A stretch of DNA of 64,000 nucleotides from Clostridiales bacterium. GTDB lineage: Bacteria > Bacillota > Clostridia > Peptostreptococcales > Anaerovoracaceae. Position numbers and translations under genes: made by a program. Location: NCBI GenBank assembly GCA_009911365.1, contig QXXF01000022.1, positions 25,255-89,254 of the forward strand, in the 5' to 3' direction. Of this stretch, positions 45,384-53,472 are shown piece by piece; position 1 is the first letter of the stretch, and every line of letters starts with the position of its first letter. Under the pieces are notes generated by a model. The model was not told the origin of the DNA, ran no database searches, and saw only the letters and a list, made by a program, of their open reading frames with translations.

Positions 45384-45569
45384 ATGTCAATTTTACAGGA
45401 GCAGGCAGTCCAAATGATTGATGGACTTTCTGACGATAATGTCAGAGTGTTGATTGACTTTCTCCTTTTTAGAACAAGGCCTTCTCTTTTAGAGGTGGAC
45501 TTTTCCGTTTTTCCCTTAAAACTGACAGCAATGTGCGTCTCTAGGGAATTTGGACAGATCCCAATGTGA
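45384..45569 (+). CDS. Short antitoxin-like protein, possibly truncated
   Basis: 61 aa. The first 27 residues (ILQEQAVQMIDGLSDDNVRVLIDFL) look like the N-terminus of small Bacillota antitoxin or DUF2281-like proteins. The rest (RTRPSLLEV and onward) does not continue the pattern, suggesting an early frameshift or truncation. AAGGTGG precedes the ATG and a promoter lies 52 bp upstream, so it may still be expressed. No toxin gene is adjacent. Confidence 0.4.
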   Translation: MSILQEQAVQMIDGLSDDNVRVLIDFLLFRTRPSLLEVDFSVFPLKLTAMCVSREFGQIPM

Positions 45570-45583
45570 AACCTATGAGAAGA

Positions 45584-45613
45584 GTGACAATATCGCTATC
45601 AGAATGTTAAAAT
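45584..45613 (+). promoter_or_regulatory. Sigma-A promoter for the SpoVD-like gene
   Basis: GTGACA (45584-45589), an 18-bp spacer and TAAAAT (45608-45613). A second -10-like TATACT at 45620-45625 lacks a matching -35. Confidence 0.5.
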
Positions 45614-45683
45614 ATATGATATACTGAAAAAGCAAATAAAGGGGTAATCATTTGTAGAATCATAGCAAAAGGGGAAATATTTT

Positions 45684-47681
45684 ATGACAAAACCACTGAA
45701 TAAAACAAAAAAAAGAATCCTGACTTTGGTTTGCTTCATGTATGGGATCTGCTTGCTGCTGTGCTTCCGCACTGGCTGGATCCAGATCGTGAAGGGTGAA
45801 GAATATTCTAAGATGGCGGTAGAGCAGCAAAGACGAGATACGCCGGTGGAAGCTAAGAGGGGCATGATCTATGACACTAATGGAAAAGAGCTGGCGGTCA
45901 GCGTTACTTGCTATTCTGTATGGGCGAGACCAGGAGACGTAAGGTCAGGAAACACCACAAGGGAAAAGGATCAGGCTCTTAGAAATACGGCTGCGGCTTT
46001 GGCAAAGATCCTGGAAAAGGAAGCAGAAGACGTGCGTTCGATCTTGGAAAGCAACCGGGTCCTGATACGGATCGAAAAGCAGCTGGACACGGACACTGCT
46101 AACAAGATCCGGGCAAAGAAGCTGAAAGGTATTGAGATCGCTCAGGATGTGAAACGATATTATCCACTGGGAGCATTCTTGGCTCATACCCTAGGAAGCG
46201 TCACAGATGACAACACAGGTCTTTCCGGGCTGGAACTCCAGTACAATCAGGAGCTTTCCGGTATTTCCGGACGTTGGATTAAGACGACCGACGCAGCGGG
46301 TAACAGCATTGTCCAAGGTGGAGAAACATATCATCAGGCGGACGATGGACAAGGCCTGGTGCTGACCATAGATGAAACCATTCAGCATTATGCGGAAAAA
46401 TCCATCAAGAAAGTGCAGAAAACCACTAAGTCGGATCGAGTGATGTGTATTTTGATGGACCCAAAGACTGGTGACATCCTAGCTATGGCACAGACTCCGG
46501 AGTTTGACCCTAATGATGCGAAAACGCCGGTCAGCGATAGCGATAAAAAAGCTATGGAAAGCATGTCCAACAGTGAAAAGATGGAATATTGGAACAATAT
46601 GTGGCGGAATTCTTTGATTTGCGATGTATATGAACCTGGCTCCACCTTCAAGCTCCTCACGACAGCCATGGCACTGGAAGAGGGAAAAACCAACATGAAG
46701 GAATACTTTAACTGCAGCGGTTCCATCAATGTGGCCGGACAGACCCTGAAATGCTGGCGATTCGACAATCCACACGGAGATCAGACACTGAAGCAGGCGG
46801 TGGGAAACTCCTGTAACCCGGTATTTGTCACGCTGGCCCGCAGGGTAGGAGCTGAAAAGTTTTATAATTACCTGGATACCTTTGGGATCTCTGAAAAAAC
46901 CAATATCGATTTCCCAGGAGAGTCTAATTCTATCCTCCAGGCGAACCCTGGTCCTGTAGAGCTATCCACCATGGGCTATGGACAGGGCGTGGCTGTTACG
47001 CCGATTCAGTTGCTGACAGCGATTTCTTCCTTTGGCAACGATGGCAAGATGATGCAGCCCCGTCTGGTAAAAGCCATGGTGGACAAGGATGGGAAGCCAG
47101 TGAGGGAGTTTGACAGCAAAGTGATTCGGCAGACCGTGTCTCAGAAAACGGCGGATGAAGTGCGTAATATCATGGAGTACGTGGTAAGCTCAGGTGGAGC
47201 CGGTACAGCGAAGATCGCTGGCTACAAAGTTGGAGGAAAAACAGGTACGGCCCAGAAACCTCGGACAGATGGAAAGCGAGGGTATACAGACGCTACATAT
47301 TCTTCCTTTATCGGCATGGCGCCTATGGATGATCCGAAGGTAGCGATTTTAGTGATTGCGGACAATCCAAAAGGCGTGAAATACGGTAGCCAGACCGCTG
47401 CGCCAGGTGCGAAGATGATTTTGGAGGATACCCTTCGATATATGGAACTCCAGCCGAAGATGACTGCGGAGGAGGCGGAAGCGGCCAATGCGGAGAAAGT
47501 GACGGTCCCTGATCTGACAGGAGAAGGCCTGGAAGAGGCTATCGGCATTTTAGGCGGGCAATCTCTAGAATATGAAGCACCAGGCGCAGATACGGATCGG
47601 GAATTCATTATTCAGGACCAGTATCCAAAGCCAGGAAAGCAAGTGGAAAAAGGTTCGATCGTACGCTTGTACAATCATTAA
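45684..47681 (+). CDS. SpoVD/FtsI-type class B penicillin-binding protein with one PASTA domain
   Basis: Peptidoglycan transpeptidase, 665 aa. One N-terminal membrane anchor (about residues 12-30), a dimerisation domain opening with RGMIYDTNGKELAVSV, then the transpeptidase: SxxK STFK in YEPGSTFKLL (about residue 318), SxN SCN in AVGNSCNPVF and KTG in GGKTGTAQKP. A single C-terminal PASTA domain (about 610-665; VTVPDLTGEGLEEAIGIL). One PASTA is the SpoVD arrangement (spore cortex), but vegetative division PBPs can look alike. It is not beside mraW/ftsL/murE here, so it is a stand-alone copy. RBS AAAGGGGAAA; terminator follows. Confidence 0.87.
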   Translation: MTKPLNKTKKRILTLVCFMYGICLLLCFRTGWIQIVKGEEYSKMAVEQQRRDTPVEAKRGMIYDTNGKELAVSVTCYSVWARPGDVRSGNTTREKDQALRNTAAALAKILEKEAEDVRSILESNRVLIRIEKQLDTDTANKIRAKKLKGIEIAQDVKRYYPLGAFLAHTLGSVTDDNTGLSGLELQYNQELSGISGRWIKTTDAAGNSIVQGGETYHQADDGQGLVLTIDETIQHYAEKSIKKVQKTTKSDRVMCILMDPKTGDILAMAQTPEFDPNDAKTPVSDSDKKAMESMSNSEKMEYWNNMWRNSLICDVYEPGSTFKLLTTAMALEEGKTNMKEYFNCSGSINVAGQTLKCWRFDNPHGDQTLKQAVGNSCNPVFVTLARRVGAEKFYNYLDTFGISEKTNIDFPGESNSILQANPGPVELSTMGYGQGVAVTPIQLLTAISSFGNDGKMMQPRLVKAMVDKDGKPVREFDSKVIRQTVSQKTADEVRNIMEYVVSSGGAGTAKIAGYKVGGKTGTAQKPRTDGKRGYTDATYSSFIGMAPMDDPKVAILVIADNPKGVKYGSQTAAPGAKMILEDTLRYMELQPKMTAEEAEAANAEKVTVPDLTGEGLEEAIGILGGQSLEYEAPGADTDREFIIQDQYPKPGKQVEKGSIVRLYNH

Positions 47682-47700
47682 AAAGGATCAAAGGATTATC

Positions 47701-47740
47701 ATGCCGGGGCAGAGGAGTTCTGCTCCGGCATTGTGTTTTT
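47701..47740 (+). terminator. Rho-independent terminator after the PBP gene
   Basis: ATGCCGGGGCAGA (47701-47713) pairs with TCTGCTCCGGCAT (47719-47731), 13 bp with one wobble, followed by TGTGTTTTT. It may also limit the convergent dinB transcript. Confidence 0.85.
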
Positions 47741-47748
47741 GGCAGAGT

Positions 47749-48960
47749 TCAGTCATCGTCCGTGTCAACGCCAATGTTGTTGTTGAGAACTCGTCCCAGG
47801 GTGATGGATTTGCCGCCGAATTTGGCACGGATGTCATCAATGGCCCGAGCTACTTTTTCTCCCCTTTCTCGGGATTTGGCGTTCATGTCAAAAAGTGAAA
47901 GCTGCTCGGATTCTGTTTCATCGCACAGGTGAATGGCAGTGATAGTCAGCATCCGGATCGGGTTTGCCAGGTTCCAGGAAGAACGGATGATTTCAACGGC
48001 AAGTCGGGCGATCTCTTCGGACAGATTCGTAGGTGCGTCTAGTTGCTTTTGCCGGGATATGACTTTAAAGTTCGGATCCTTAATATCCACCTTTACGCCA
48101 AAACTTTTCATCTGGTATTTTCGCAGGCGGCTGGCTACTGTGTCAGAAAGAGCCGCGACTGCGGTTTTGATGTCTTCCAGGCCTTGCAAGTCTCGGCGGA
48201 AGGTGGTGCCGTTTCCCACGGATTTGATTTTTTCCCGCTCCGTGTAAAGGCTGACAGGGCTATTGTCAAGGCCATTGGCATATTCAAAGAGCAAGCCGCC
48301 CTGTTTGCCTAAAAGAGCAGTCAGCAGGCCTTTGTCCGCCAGAGCCAATTCTCCGATGGTCTGGATGCCTGCTTTATTCAATTTGTCCGCTGTGGCGCTT
48401 CCTACAAAAAACATCTTGCGCACGTTCATGGGCCACAATAATTCTTTGTAATTTTCTTTGCTGATGACCGTCGTGCCATCAGGTTTGTTGTAATCGCTGC
48501 CCATTTTAGCAAAGATTTTGTTAAAGGAAACTCCGACGGAAAGGGTGAGACCCAGTTCTTTGCGGATGGTGCGGCGGATGGTGTCCGCAATGTCCTTGCC
48601 GCTGCCAAAGAGTTTTAGGGAGGCTGACACATCCAGCCAGGACTCATCGATACTGAAAGGCTCTACCATGTCTGTGAACCGCTGGTAAATGTCATTGATT
48701 TTCAGATTGTATTCTTTATACTTGTGATGATGGGGCGGCAGCAGCCGGAGCTCCGGGCATTTCTTTTTGGCCTGCCATACGGTTTCCGCAGTTTTGATAC
48801 CAAATCGCTTCGCAGGCATATTTTTTGCCAAAATAATGCCATGGCGGTTTTCCGGGTTCCCACAGACCGCCACAGGAAAATCTTTTAATTCAGGATGGTT
48901 TAAAAGCTCTACGGAAGCATAAAATCCGTCCATATCACAGTGAAGTATTGTTCTGTCCAT
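47749..48960 (-). CDS. dinB: DNA polymerase IV (Y-family)
   Basis: Error-prone translesion polymerase, 403 aa from the ATG at 48960. Motifs: DRTILHCDMDGFYASVELL (catalytic Asp), the steric-gate region, YKEYNLKINDIYQRF, EPFSIDESWLDVSAS (catalytic Asp-Glu), LTLSVGVSFNKIFAKMGSDYNKP, then the thumb helix-hairpin-helix and the little-finger domain. The 90-bp longer frame starting at 49050 runs into the 93-bp repeat and is rejected. No Shine-Dalgarno precedes the chosen ATG and a TATAAT sits only 6 bp upstream, so the mRNA may be leaderless. The usual C-terminal beta-clamp peptide is not obvious; the tail ends in an Asp-rich stretch. Confidence 0.93.
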   Translation of the reverse strand: MDRTILHCDMDGFYASVELLNHPELKDFPVAVCGNPENRHGIILAKNMPAKRFGIKTAETVWQAKKKCPELRLLPPHHHKYKEYNLKINDIYQRFTDMVEPFSIDESWLDVSASLKLFGSGKDIADTIRRTIRKELGLTLSVGVSFNKIFAKMGSDYNKPDGTTVISKENYKELLWPMNVRKMFFVGSATADKLNKAGIQTIGELALADKGLLTALLGKQGGLLFEYANGLDNSPVSLYTEREKIKSVGNGTTFRRDLQGLEDIKTAVAALSDTVASRLRKYQMKSFGVKVDIKDPNFKVISRQKQLDAPTNLSEEIARLAVEIIRSSWNLANPIRMLTITAIHLCDETESEQLSLFDMNAKSRERGEKVARAIDDIRAKFGGKSITLGRVLNNNIGVDTDDD

Positions 48961-48966
48961 GGGTCT

Positions 48967-48972
48967 ATTATA
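48967..48972 (-). promoter_or_regulatory. -10 element of dinB directly before its start codon
   Basis: On the minus strand TATAAT ends 6 nt before the dinB ATG, so transcription would begin at or within a base or two of the start codon. No convincing -35 and no LexA-type box were seen. Confidence 0.45.
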
Positions 48973-49032
48973 TACGATTTTTCCGCTTGGGTGTAGATTG
49001 GGAAATAAAAAGTTTTGGGAATCTGAAAATTT

Positions 49033-49240
49033 ATGGTATAATGAACGCATAGGATTGAAAACGGCGTTGCCGTAGGGAAGCGTTCATTGAATCATGGATA
49101 CGGATTGTGTTTTTAGAGGAAATCCATGGTATAATGAACGCATAGGGTTGAAAACGGCGTTGCCGCAAGGAAGCGTTCATTGAATCACGAACGGAATTCT
49201 ATTTTTTAAAGGTAGTTCGTGGTATAATAAACGTATAGCA
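49033..49240 (+). repeat. 93-bp tandem repeat (2.2 copies), each with an extended -10 and inverted repeats
   Basis: Units begin at 49033, 49126 and (degenerate, partial) 49219. Each opens with TGGTATAAT, an extended -10. Units 1 and 2 share stem A, ATGAACGC with GCGTTCAT (49041-49048/49080-49087; 49134-49141/49173-49180), enclosing an inner ACGGC-GTT-GCCGT hairpin (complete in unit 1). Stem B is CATGGAT/ATCCATG (49093-49099/49122-49128) in unit 1 and CACGAAC/GTTCGTG (49186-49192/49215-49221) in unit 2: three of seven base pairs changed, all compensated. The third -10 (49223-49228) probably serves the downstream stress operon. Confidence 0.8.
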
Positions 49241-49271
49241 AGTTTTATTGGATGGAGAAAGGGTAGAAGAG

Positions 49272-49439
49272 ATGATAAACGCAATAAAGAAAATCAATAA
49301 GGCTCTGAGGATCGTGTTTGCTGGAGTGATTGTGCTCTATGGGATCGTGAAAATATTTGATGTGGTGCCAAAGGAAAGAAAGGAGCGGACTGGGAGCAGC
49401 GAGGAACGCAAGACTAGCGAATTTGACGAATTGTGGTAG
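49272..49439 (+). CDS. Small single-pass membrane protein
   Basis: 55 aa from ATG 49272 (AAAGGG 8 nt upstream; the longer TTG start at 49248 is less likely). One transmembrane helix (about residues 11-30) and a charged C-terminus (KERKERTGSSEERK). Family not recognised. First gene of a three-gene operon driven by the last extended -10 of the repeat array. Confidence 0.55.
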   Translation: MINAIKKINKALRIVFAGVIVLYGIVKIFDVVPKERKERTGSSEERKTSEFDELW

Positions 49440-49460
49440 ACTGGCGACAGGGAGATTGTT

Positions 49461-49835
49461 ATGAAACATGTAATGGTTTGCGTGACACAGCAAAAGACGT
49501 GCGACCGGTTGATCCGCTACGGACATGGACTGCTGGATGGGCAGGAGGATGAACTGTTTATTATTCATGTTGCGCCAAAGGATTTTAAGATTTTAGGAAG
49601 CTCCGAGGAAGGAGAGGCTTTGGATTATTTGTATGGGAAAGCCATTGACTACGGCGCAAATCTGACTGTGCTGCGTTCCAATAATATTTTAGATACGCTT
49701 GTGGACCTTGTGGGTAAAAATCAAATCACACATGTGGTTTTAGGACAAGCGGGGCAGGTGAAGAATGAGAAAGGACTCATAACAAAGTTCGGGGAGAAAA
49801 TCAGCGGACAAGCGGAGCTGATCATCGTTCCATAA
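49461..49835 (+). CDS. Universal stress protein (UspA)-like, single domain
   Basis: 124 aa, Rossmann-like UspA fold: KHVMVCVTQQKTCDRLIRYG at the N-terminus, FIIHVAP, then HVVLGQAGQVKNEKG and a C-terminal AELIIVP strand. The arrangement resembles the Usp domain of KdpD-type proteins; the GxGxxG(S/T) ATP loop is not canonical. Gaps of 21 and 17 bp link it to its neighbours. Confidence 0.75.
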   Translation: MKHVMVCVTQQKTCDRLIRYGHGLLDGQEDELFIIHVAPKDFKILGSSEEGEALDYLYGKAIDYGANLTVLRSNNILDTLVDLVGKNQITHVVLGQAGQVKNEKGLITKFGEKISGQAELIIVP

Positions 49836-49852
49836 GATAGGAGGACAATAAT

Positions 49853-50566
49853 TTGAGGATATTAACGATTATCAGCGGTATATTGCTTGTGCTGACCGGT
49901 GTTTTTTGTTTTGCCAATCCGGGAGAAACCTTTTTATCGCTGGCTTTTATTTTAGGATTGATGATGGTCATCAACAGCATCATCCAAGGGATTGCGTATT
50001 GGTGGGGAAGAGCTGGAAATCAGCGTGATAACAATGGCTGGATCTTGACAGAAGCGATCATCACCTTTATTCTGGGCGTATTGGTGCTGAGCAATCAAAT
50101 CGCTGCGGACGTTGCCATACCTATGGTATTTGGAATGTGGGCCATGTTCTCTGGTATCCTGCGGGTGGTCACAGCTACGATGATTGACAGGCAGAACAAA
50201 AAAGTGAACTTTATATGGACACTGATCACAGGACTGCTTTGCGCATTAGGAGGGCTGTACGCATTTTTGAATCCGATCATTGCTGGGCTTGCCATCGCAG
50301 TGCTGCTGGGCATCATGTTTGTGGTACAGGGTATCAGTACTTTGGAACTGGGCATCCACATGCCGCATGAAAAGAAGGTAAAACAAGCGGCCAGCAGGGC
50401 AGAAGGCGCAAGCCAGGGTCAGAAAAAGCCGAAGAACAATCCATTGAAGCAAAGCCTAGAAACGATAAAATGGAAGCGGCGCTGGAACAAATTTTTGAAT
50501 GAAGATAAAACCGGGCACAAAAAAGAAAAGCCCAAAAACAAAAAGACCACAAAAGCAAAAAAGTAG
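49853..50566 (+). CDS. DUF308/HdeD-family membrane protein with basic tail
   Basis: 237 aa. Six hydrophobic helices in residues about 1-165 as two HdeD-like triplets (GILLVLTGVFCFANPGETFL; ITGLLCALGGLYAFLNPI). The C-terminal 65 residues are very Lys-rich, ending in repeated KKTTKAKK-type sequence. TTG start with AGGAGG 7 nt upstream. Probable stress-related membrane protein; a terminator follows. Confidence 0.78.
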   Translation: MRILTIISGILLVLTGVFCFANPGETFLSLAFILGLMMVINSIIQGIAYWWGRAGNQRDNNGWILTEAIITFILGVLVLSNQIAADVAIPMVFGMWAMFSGILRVVTATMIDRQNKKVNFIWTLITGLLCALGGLYAFLNPIIAGLAIAVLLGIMFVVQGISTLELGIHMPHEKKVKQAASRAEGASQGQKKPKNNPLKQSLETIKWKRRWNKFLNEDKTGHKKEKPKNKKTTKAKK

Positions 50567-50577
50567 AGATAATGAAA

Positions 50578-50619
50578 ACTCCCGCAGAAAAAAATACAAC
50601 ATTTTGCGGGAGTCTTTTT
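50578..50619 (+). terminator. Rho-independent terminator after the Usp/HdeD operon
   Basis: ACTCCCGCA (50578-50586) pairs with TGCGGGAGT (50605-50613), 9 bp perfect, followed by CTTTTT. Confidence 0.88.
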
Positions 50620-50690
50620 CAAAAGAAAGGCCGTGGGGCAATATCTAGTCCCCATGGCTTTTTGGTTACGAGTTCGTCTAATTTCTATCG

Positions 50691-51542
50691 CTAGGTCTGG
50701 TTTGGCTGTATGGTGATGTAAGTCAGCTCAGGGACAGCGCCTAGCCTGGCGGGGATCTTTGTGGTTCCTAAGCCGGAATTCACATAAATGATGGTCTGGT
50801 TTCCATTGTTCAGTTTATATTCGCCTTTTACATATTTTTCTCCATAGGAAGGGAGAAATTTTTGCGTGTAAAAGGGGATCTGGATCTGCCCTCCATGCGT
50901 GTGGCCGGCAACCATGTAATCTGCGTTGGAATCTAAGATCTTATCCACAATGTCAGGCTCGTGGCAAAAAACAAGATTGTACATATCAGCATCCGCATGA
51001 TTAACCACAGAAGGATCGCCATACCCAATGAGCAGGTCATCGATTCCAATGAGCCGCAGATTACTGTCTTCAAAAGTAAGAATCTCGTTTACCAGGACTT
51101 GGAATCCTCCCTTGTTCATAATATCCTCATACTTGTACTGTGCGCCGCCGCCGTAATCGTGATTGCCAAACACTGCGTATTTTCCCATATTGGCCTTCAT
51201 TTGAGATAATTTTCTAGAAATTTCCACAGTGCTACCCCGATATTCATTCAAGTTATCGATGAGGTCTCCAGCAAAGAGTAGCAGGTCAGGTGGATTCTGA
51301 TTGACTGCGTCAACCACTTTCTGAAAGTCTTCCGTATCATACTCAAATCCAAAATGCGTATCTGCGAATACCGCCACGGTGACAGGTTTCTTCATGGAAT
51401 AGCTGATGTCACTGATCTCCTTTATAGTCAGGCGGTGCGGCTCTATGAAACGGGCATAGCAGGCGGTTAGGCCAGCTATCAGGCACCCGGCTAGGATCAA
51501 TAGTATGATGATTTTAAAAAGTTTTCCGATCGCTTTGAACAT
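50691..51542 (-). CDS. Membrane-anchored metallophosphoesterase (YkuE-like)
   Basis: 283 aa from ATG 51542 (AAGAGG 6 nt upstream; TTG 51566 overlaps that RBS). N-terminal helix (about residues 7-28) with lipobox-like LTAC, then the calcineurin-type core: VFADTHFG, FAGDLIDN, FGNHDYGGG, VFCHEPD and AGHTHGGQIQIPF, all metal-binding motifs present. Predicted dinuclear metal phosphoesterase facing outward; the substrate may be a lipid or nucleotide phosphate. A second family member lies at 61606. Confidence 0.88.
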   Translation of the reverse strand: MFKAIGKLFKIIILLILAGCLIAGLTACYARFIEPHRLTIKEISDISYSMKKPVTVAVFADTHFGFEYDTEDFQKVVDAVNQNPPDLLLFAGDLIDNLNEYRGSTVEISRKLSQMKANMGKYAVFGNHDYGGGAQYKYEDIMNKGGFQVLVNEILTFEDSNLRLIGIDDLLIGYGDPSVVNHADADMYNLVFCHEPDIVDKILDSNADYMVAGHTHGGQIQIPFYTQKFLPSYGEKYVKGEYKLNNGNQTIIYVNSGLGTTKIPARLGAVPELTYITIQPNQT

Positions 51543-51571
51543 GTCAAACCTCTTTCCTACGTTCAATATAC

Positions 51572-51583
51572 AATGATATCATT
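51572..51583. promoter_or_regulatory. 12-bp perfect palindrome upstream of the metallophosphoesterase gene
   Basis: AATGATATCATT, 30 bp upstream of the minus-strand start. It may be an operator; no regulator is identifiable. Confidence 0.25.
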
Positions 51584-51732
51584 TCTTGTGTGTCGTTTCA
51601 ATGAAGGTTTGGAAAAGAAATCTTAATTTGCTGGGAATTTATGGGGAAGAGATCCTTAAGAAATGGAGAAAAGCGGTGAAACCAGCACCTTCAAAACCGT
51701 GGGCGCAGTCAGGAGAATCAGTGCTGCGTCAC

Positions 51733-51761
51733 AAAAAAAGGCAGGACCAGGAAGTCCTGCC
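51733..51761 (-). terminator. Rho-independent terminator of the aldehyde dehydrogenase gene
   Basis: On the minus strand GGCAGGAC and GTCCTGCC form a perfect 8-bp stem (51740-51761) followed by seven T residues. Confidence 0.9.
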
Positions 51762-51781
51762 AGTTGAAACTAAAAGCGGCA

Positions 51782-53212
51782 TTAATAAATATTTTTGAGA
51801 GTAATGACTTTGCGCCGTGTCATTTCATCGAATGTCACCATGACGCCTTCTGTGCCCACGCCGCTTTGTTTCCAGCCGCCAAAAGGCATTTCAAAGGAAC
51901 GCAGGAACGTGGAACCGTTGATAATGACGCTGCCGGCTTCCAGCTGGCCCGCCATGCGGTATGTCCTTTTTTGATCAGCTGTGAAAACGCAGCTGGAAAG
52001 GCCATAAATGGAGTTGTTGGCGATTTGAATGGCCTCCTCTTCAGAGCGGAAGGAAATGATAGGAACCACTGGGCCGAAAACTTCCATGTCCCTGGCAATG
52101 TCACAGGAAGGTGACACGTTCGTTAAAACAGTGGGCTGGTAAAATGCGCCGTTTCGTTTTCCACCTGTGGCAATGCGGGCACCTTGTTTCACAGTCAGGT
52201 TCACCTGATCCTCTACCTTTTTCGCTGCGGCTTCGTTGATCAGGCATGTGACCTGGGTATCTTCCAGGGAAGGATCACCAAACTTCAAATTAGAGACAAG
52301 AGCAACGGCTTTTTCCGTGAACTCCTCCAGGACCGCTTTGTGGATCAGAAAGCGTTTGCTGGCAGAGCAGACTTGGCCGGAATTGATCATCCTGCCAGGA
52401 ACGATCTCGCTGACCGCGAGATCAATGTCCGCGTCATCCATAACAATGTAAGGATCGTTTCCGCCTAGCTCCAGCGCATAAGGAGTCAAGTTTTTCGCAG
52501 CGGTCTCAGCGATGGTGATGCCTGTTTCCGTGCTGCCTGTGATGGTGACAAAAGCCGTACGGGGATCTGCCACAGCCACTTGTTTTACTGGACCAGGAGC
52601 AGTGACACACTGGATGGCTCCAGGAGTTACGCCGGCTTCTACTAAAAGGCTGGTCACCTTCAGATTGGTGAGAGGATTTCCAGATGGCGGCAGAACCAGA
52701 GCTGCGTTTCCCATCAACAGGGCAGGGGCTACTTTCTGGCAGAACAGATTGGATGGAAAGTTGAATGGGATGATACACACCACGATCCCCACGGGTTCCC
52801 GAGTCACCATCTGCAGGTTCTTTTCATGTCCAGGTTCCGTTCCAGCGGGAATGAACTGGCCATAGTCGTGCTTTGCTCGTTCAATGAAAGCGCGAAAGGC
52901 TGTGGCGATATTGGAGATTTCCACTCTTGCTTGTGAAATGGGCTTTCCATTATCTGCGCATAAAGTTTGGATCAATGATTCTTTGTCCCGTTCCACTAAA
53001 TCAATAAAACGCATAAGAATGGAAGCTCGCTGGTGAAGCGGCACTTTTGCCCACTCTTTTTGTCCTGCTTCCGCAGCCTGGAGCGCCAGGTCGATATCTT
53101 GTTCCGTAGCTTTTGGCACCGTGTCCAGCAGCTTGCCGGAAGCTGGAGAAAACACATCCATGGTTTGACCGCTGACACTGTCAACATGATTGCCATTTAT
53201 AATCATCTTCAT
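51782..53212 (-). CDS. NAD(P)-dependent aldehyde dehydrogenase
   Basis: 476 aa class-3-fold ALDH oxidising an aldehyde to the acid. Seen: the N-terminal oligomerisation strand, ALVLPPSGNPLTNLK cofactor region, TGSTETGITIAETAAKNL, ELGGNDPYIVMDDADID (general-base Glu), catalytic Cys282 in SGQVCSASKR and FGPVVPIISF. Closest in style to succinate-semialdehyde, lactaldehyde or phosphonate/sulfonate-aldehyde dehydrogenases; the substrate is not decided. Transcribed divergently from a taurine-type ABC transporter and an Fe-alcohol dehydrogenase, suggesting an alcohol-aldehyde-acid pathway. GGAGG about 9 nt before the ATG. A TTGAAC (minus strand, 53299-53304) may be its -35, between the two CGGACATG repeats. 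Confidence 0.88.
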   Translation of the reverse strand: MKMIINGNHVDSVSGQTMDVFSPASGKLLDTVPKATEQDIDLALQAAEAGQKEWAKVPLHQRASILMRFIDLVERDKESLIQTLCADNGKPISQARVEISNIATAFRAFIERAKHDYGQFIPAGTEPGHEKNLQMVTREPVGIVVCIIPFNFPSNLFCQKVAPALLMGNAALVLPPSGNPLTNLKVTSLLVEAGVTPGAIQCVTAPGPVKQVAVADPRTAFVTITGSTETGITIAETAAKNLTPYALELGGNDPYIVMDDADIDLAVSEIVPGRMINSGQVCSASKRFLIHKAVLEEFTEKAVALVSNLKFGDPSLEDTQVTCLINEAAAKKVEDQVNLTVKQGARIATGGKRNGAFYQPTVLTNVSPSCDIARDMEVFGPVVPIISFRSEEEAIQIANNSIYGLSSCVFTADQKRTYRMAGQLEAGSVIINGSTFLRSFEMPFGGWKQSGVGTEGVMVTFDEMTRRKVITLKNIY

Positions 53213-53284
53213 AAATCACTGCCTCCTGTCATAATTGGAAACTTTTAAAGCATCATTAAAAGCTTCATAGAATTAGAGTACGTT

Positions 53285-53317
53285 CGGACATGTTTTTTGT
53301 TCAAATGCCCGGACATG
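53285..53317. promoter_or_regulatory. Direct repeat CGGACATG x2 in the divergent promoter region
   Basis: CGGACATG at 53285-53292 and 53310-53317 (25-bp pitch) lies between the divergent ALDH and transporter genes and flanks or overlaps the likely ALDH promoter. Candidate operator; the rest of 53213-53472 holds the transporter promoter and nothing else recognised. Confidence 0.4.
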
Positions 53318-53389
53318 CCTTAGTCTAACGTCCAAAAAACAAATTGTCAATCGATTTTTTCCTTTGATTAATTGTGTATTTTTTTTCAC

Positions 53390-53418
53390 TTGACAATAAG
53401 TGGTGGGTCGTGTATGAT
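53390..53418 (+). promoter_or_regulatory. Sigma-A promoter of the taurine-type transporter operon
   Basis: Perfect TTGACA (53390-53395), a 17-bp spacer and TATGAT (53413-53418), 55 bp before the permease ATG. Confidence 0.85.
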
Positions 53419-53472
53419 ACTAAATCATAGAACATTAGCAAAAAATTATGCGTACATAAGGAGACGGTTATA

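Noticed and set aside
48961-49050. 30-codon N-terminal extension of DinB
   Set aside because: The extension is encoded by the promoter and the 93-bp repeat, and conserved DinB sequence begins at the ATG at 48960.
49033-49240. CRISPR array
   Set aside because: The units are contiguous 93-bp copies without unique spacers of constant length, and there are no cas genes.
51586-51798. Plus-strand ORF of 70 codons between the metallophosphoesterase and ALDH genes
   Set aside because: It runs through the ALDH terminator hairpin and the ALDH stop, has no RBS and no family resemblance.
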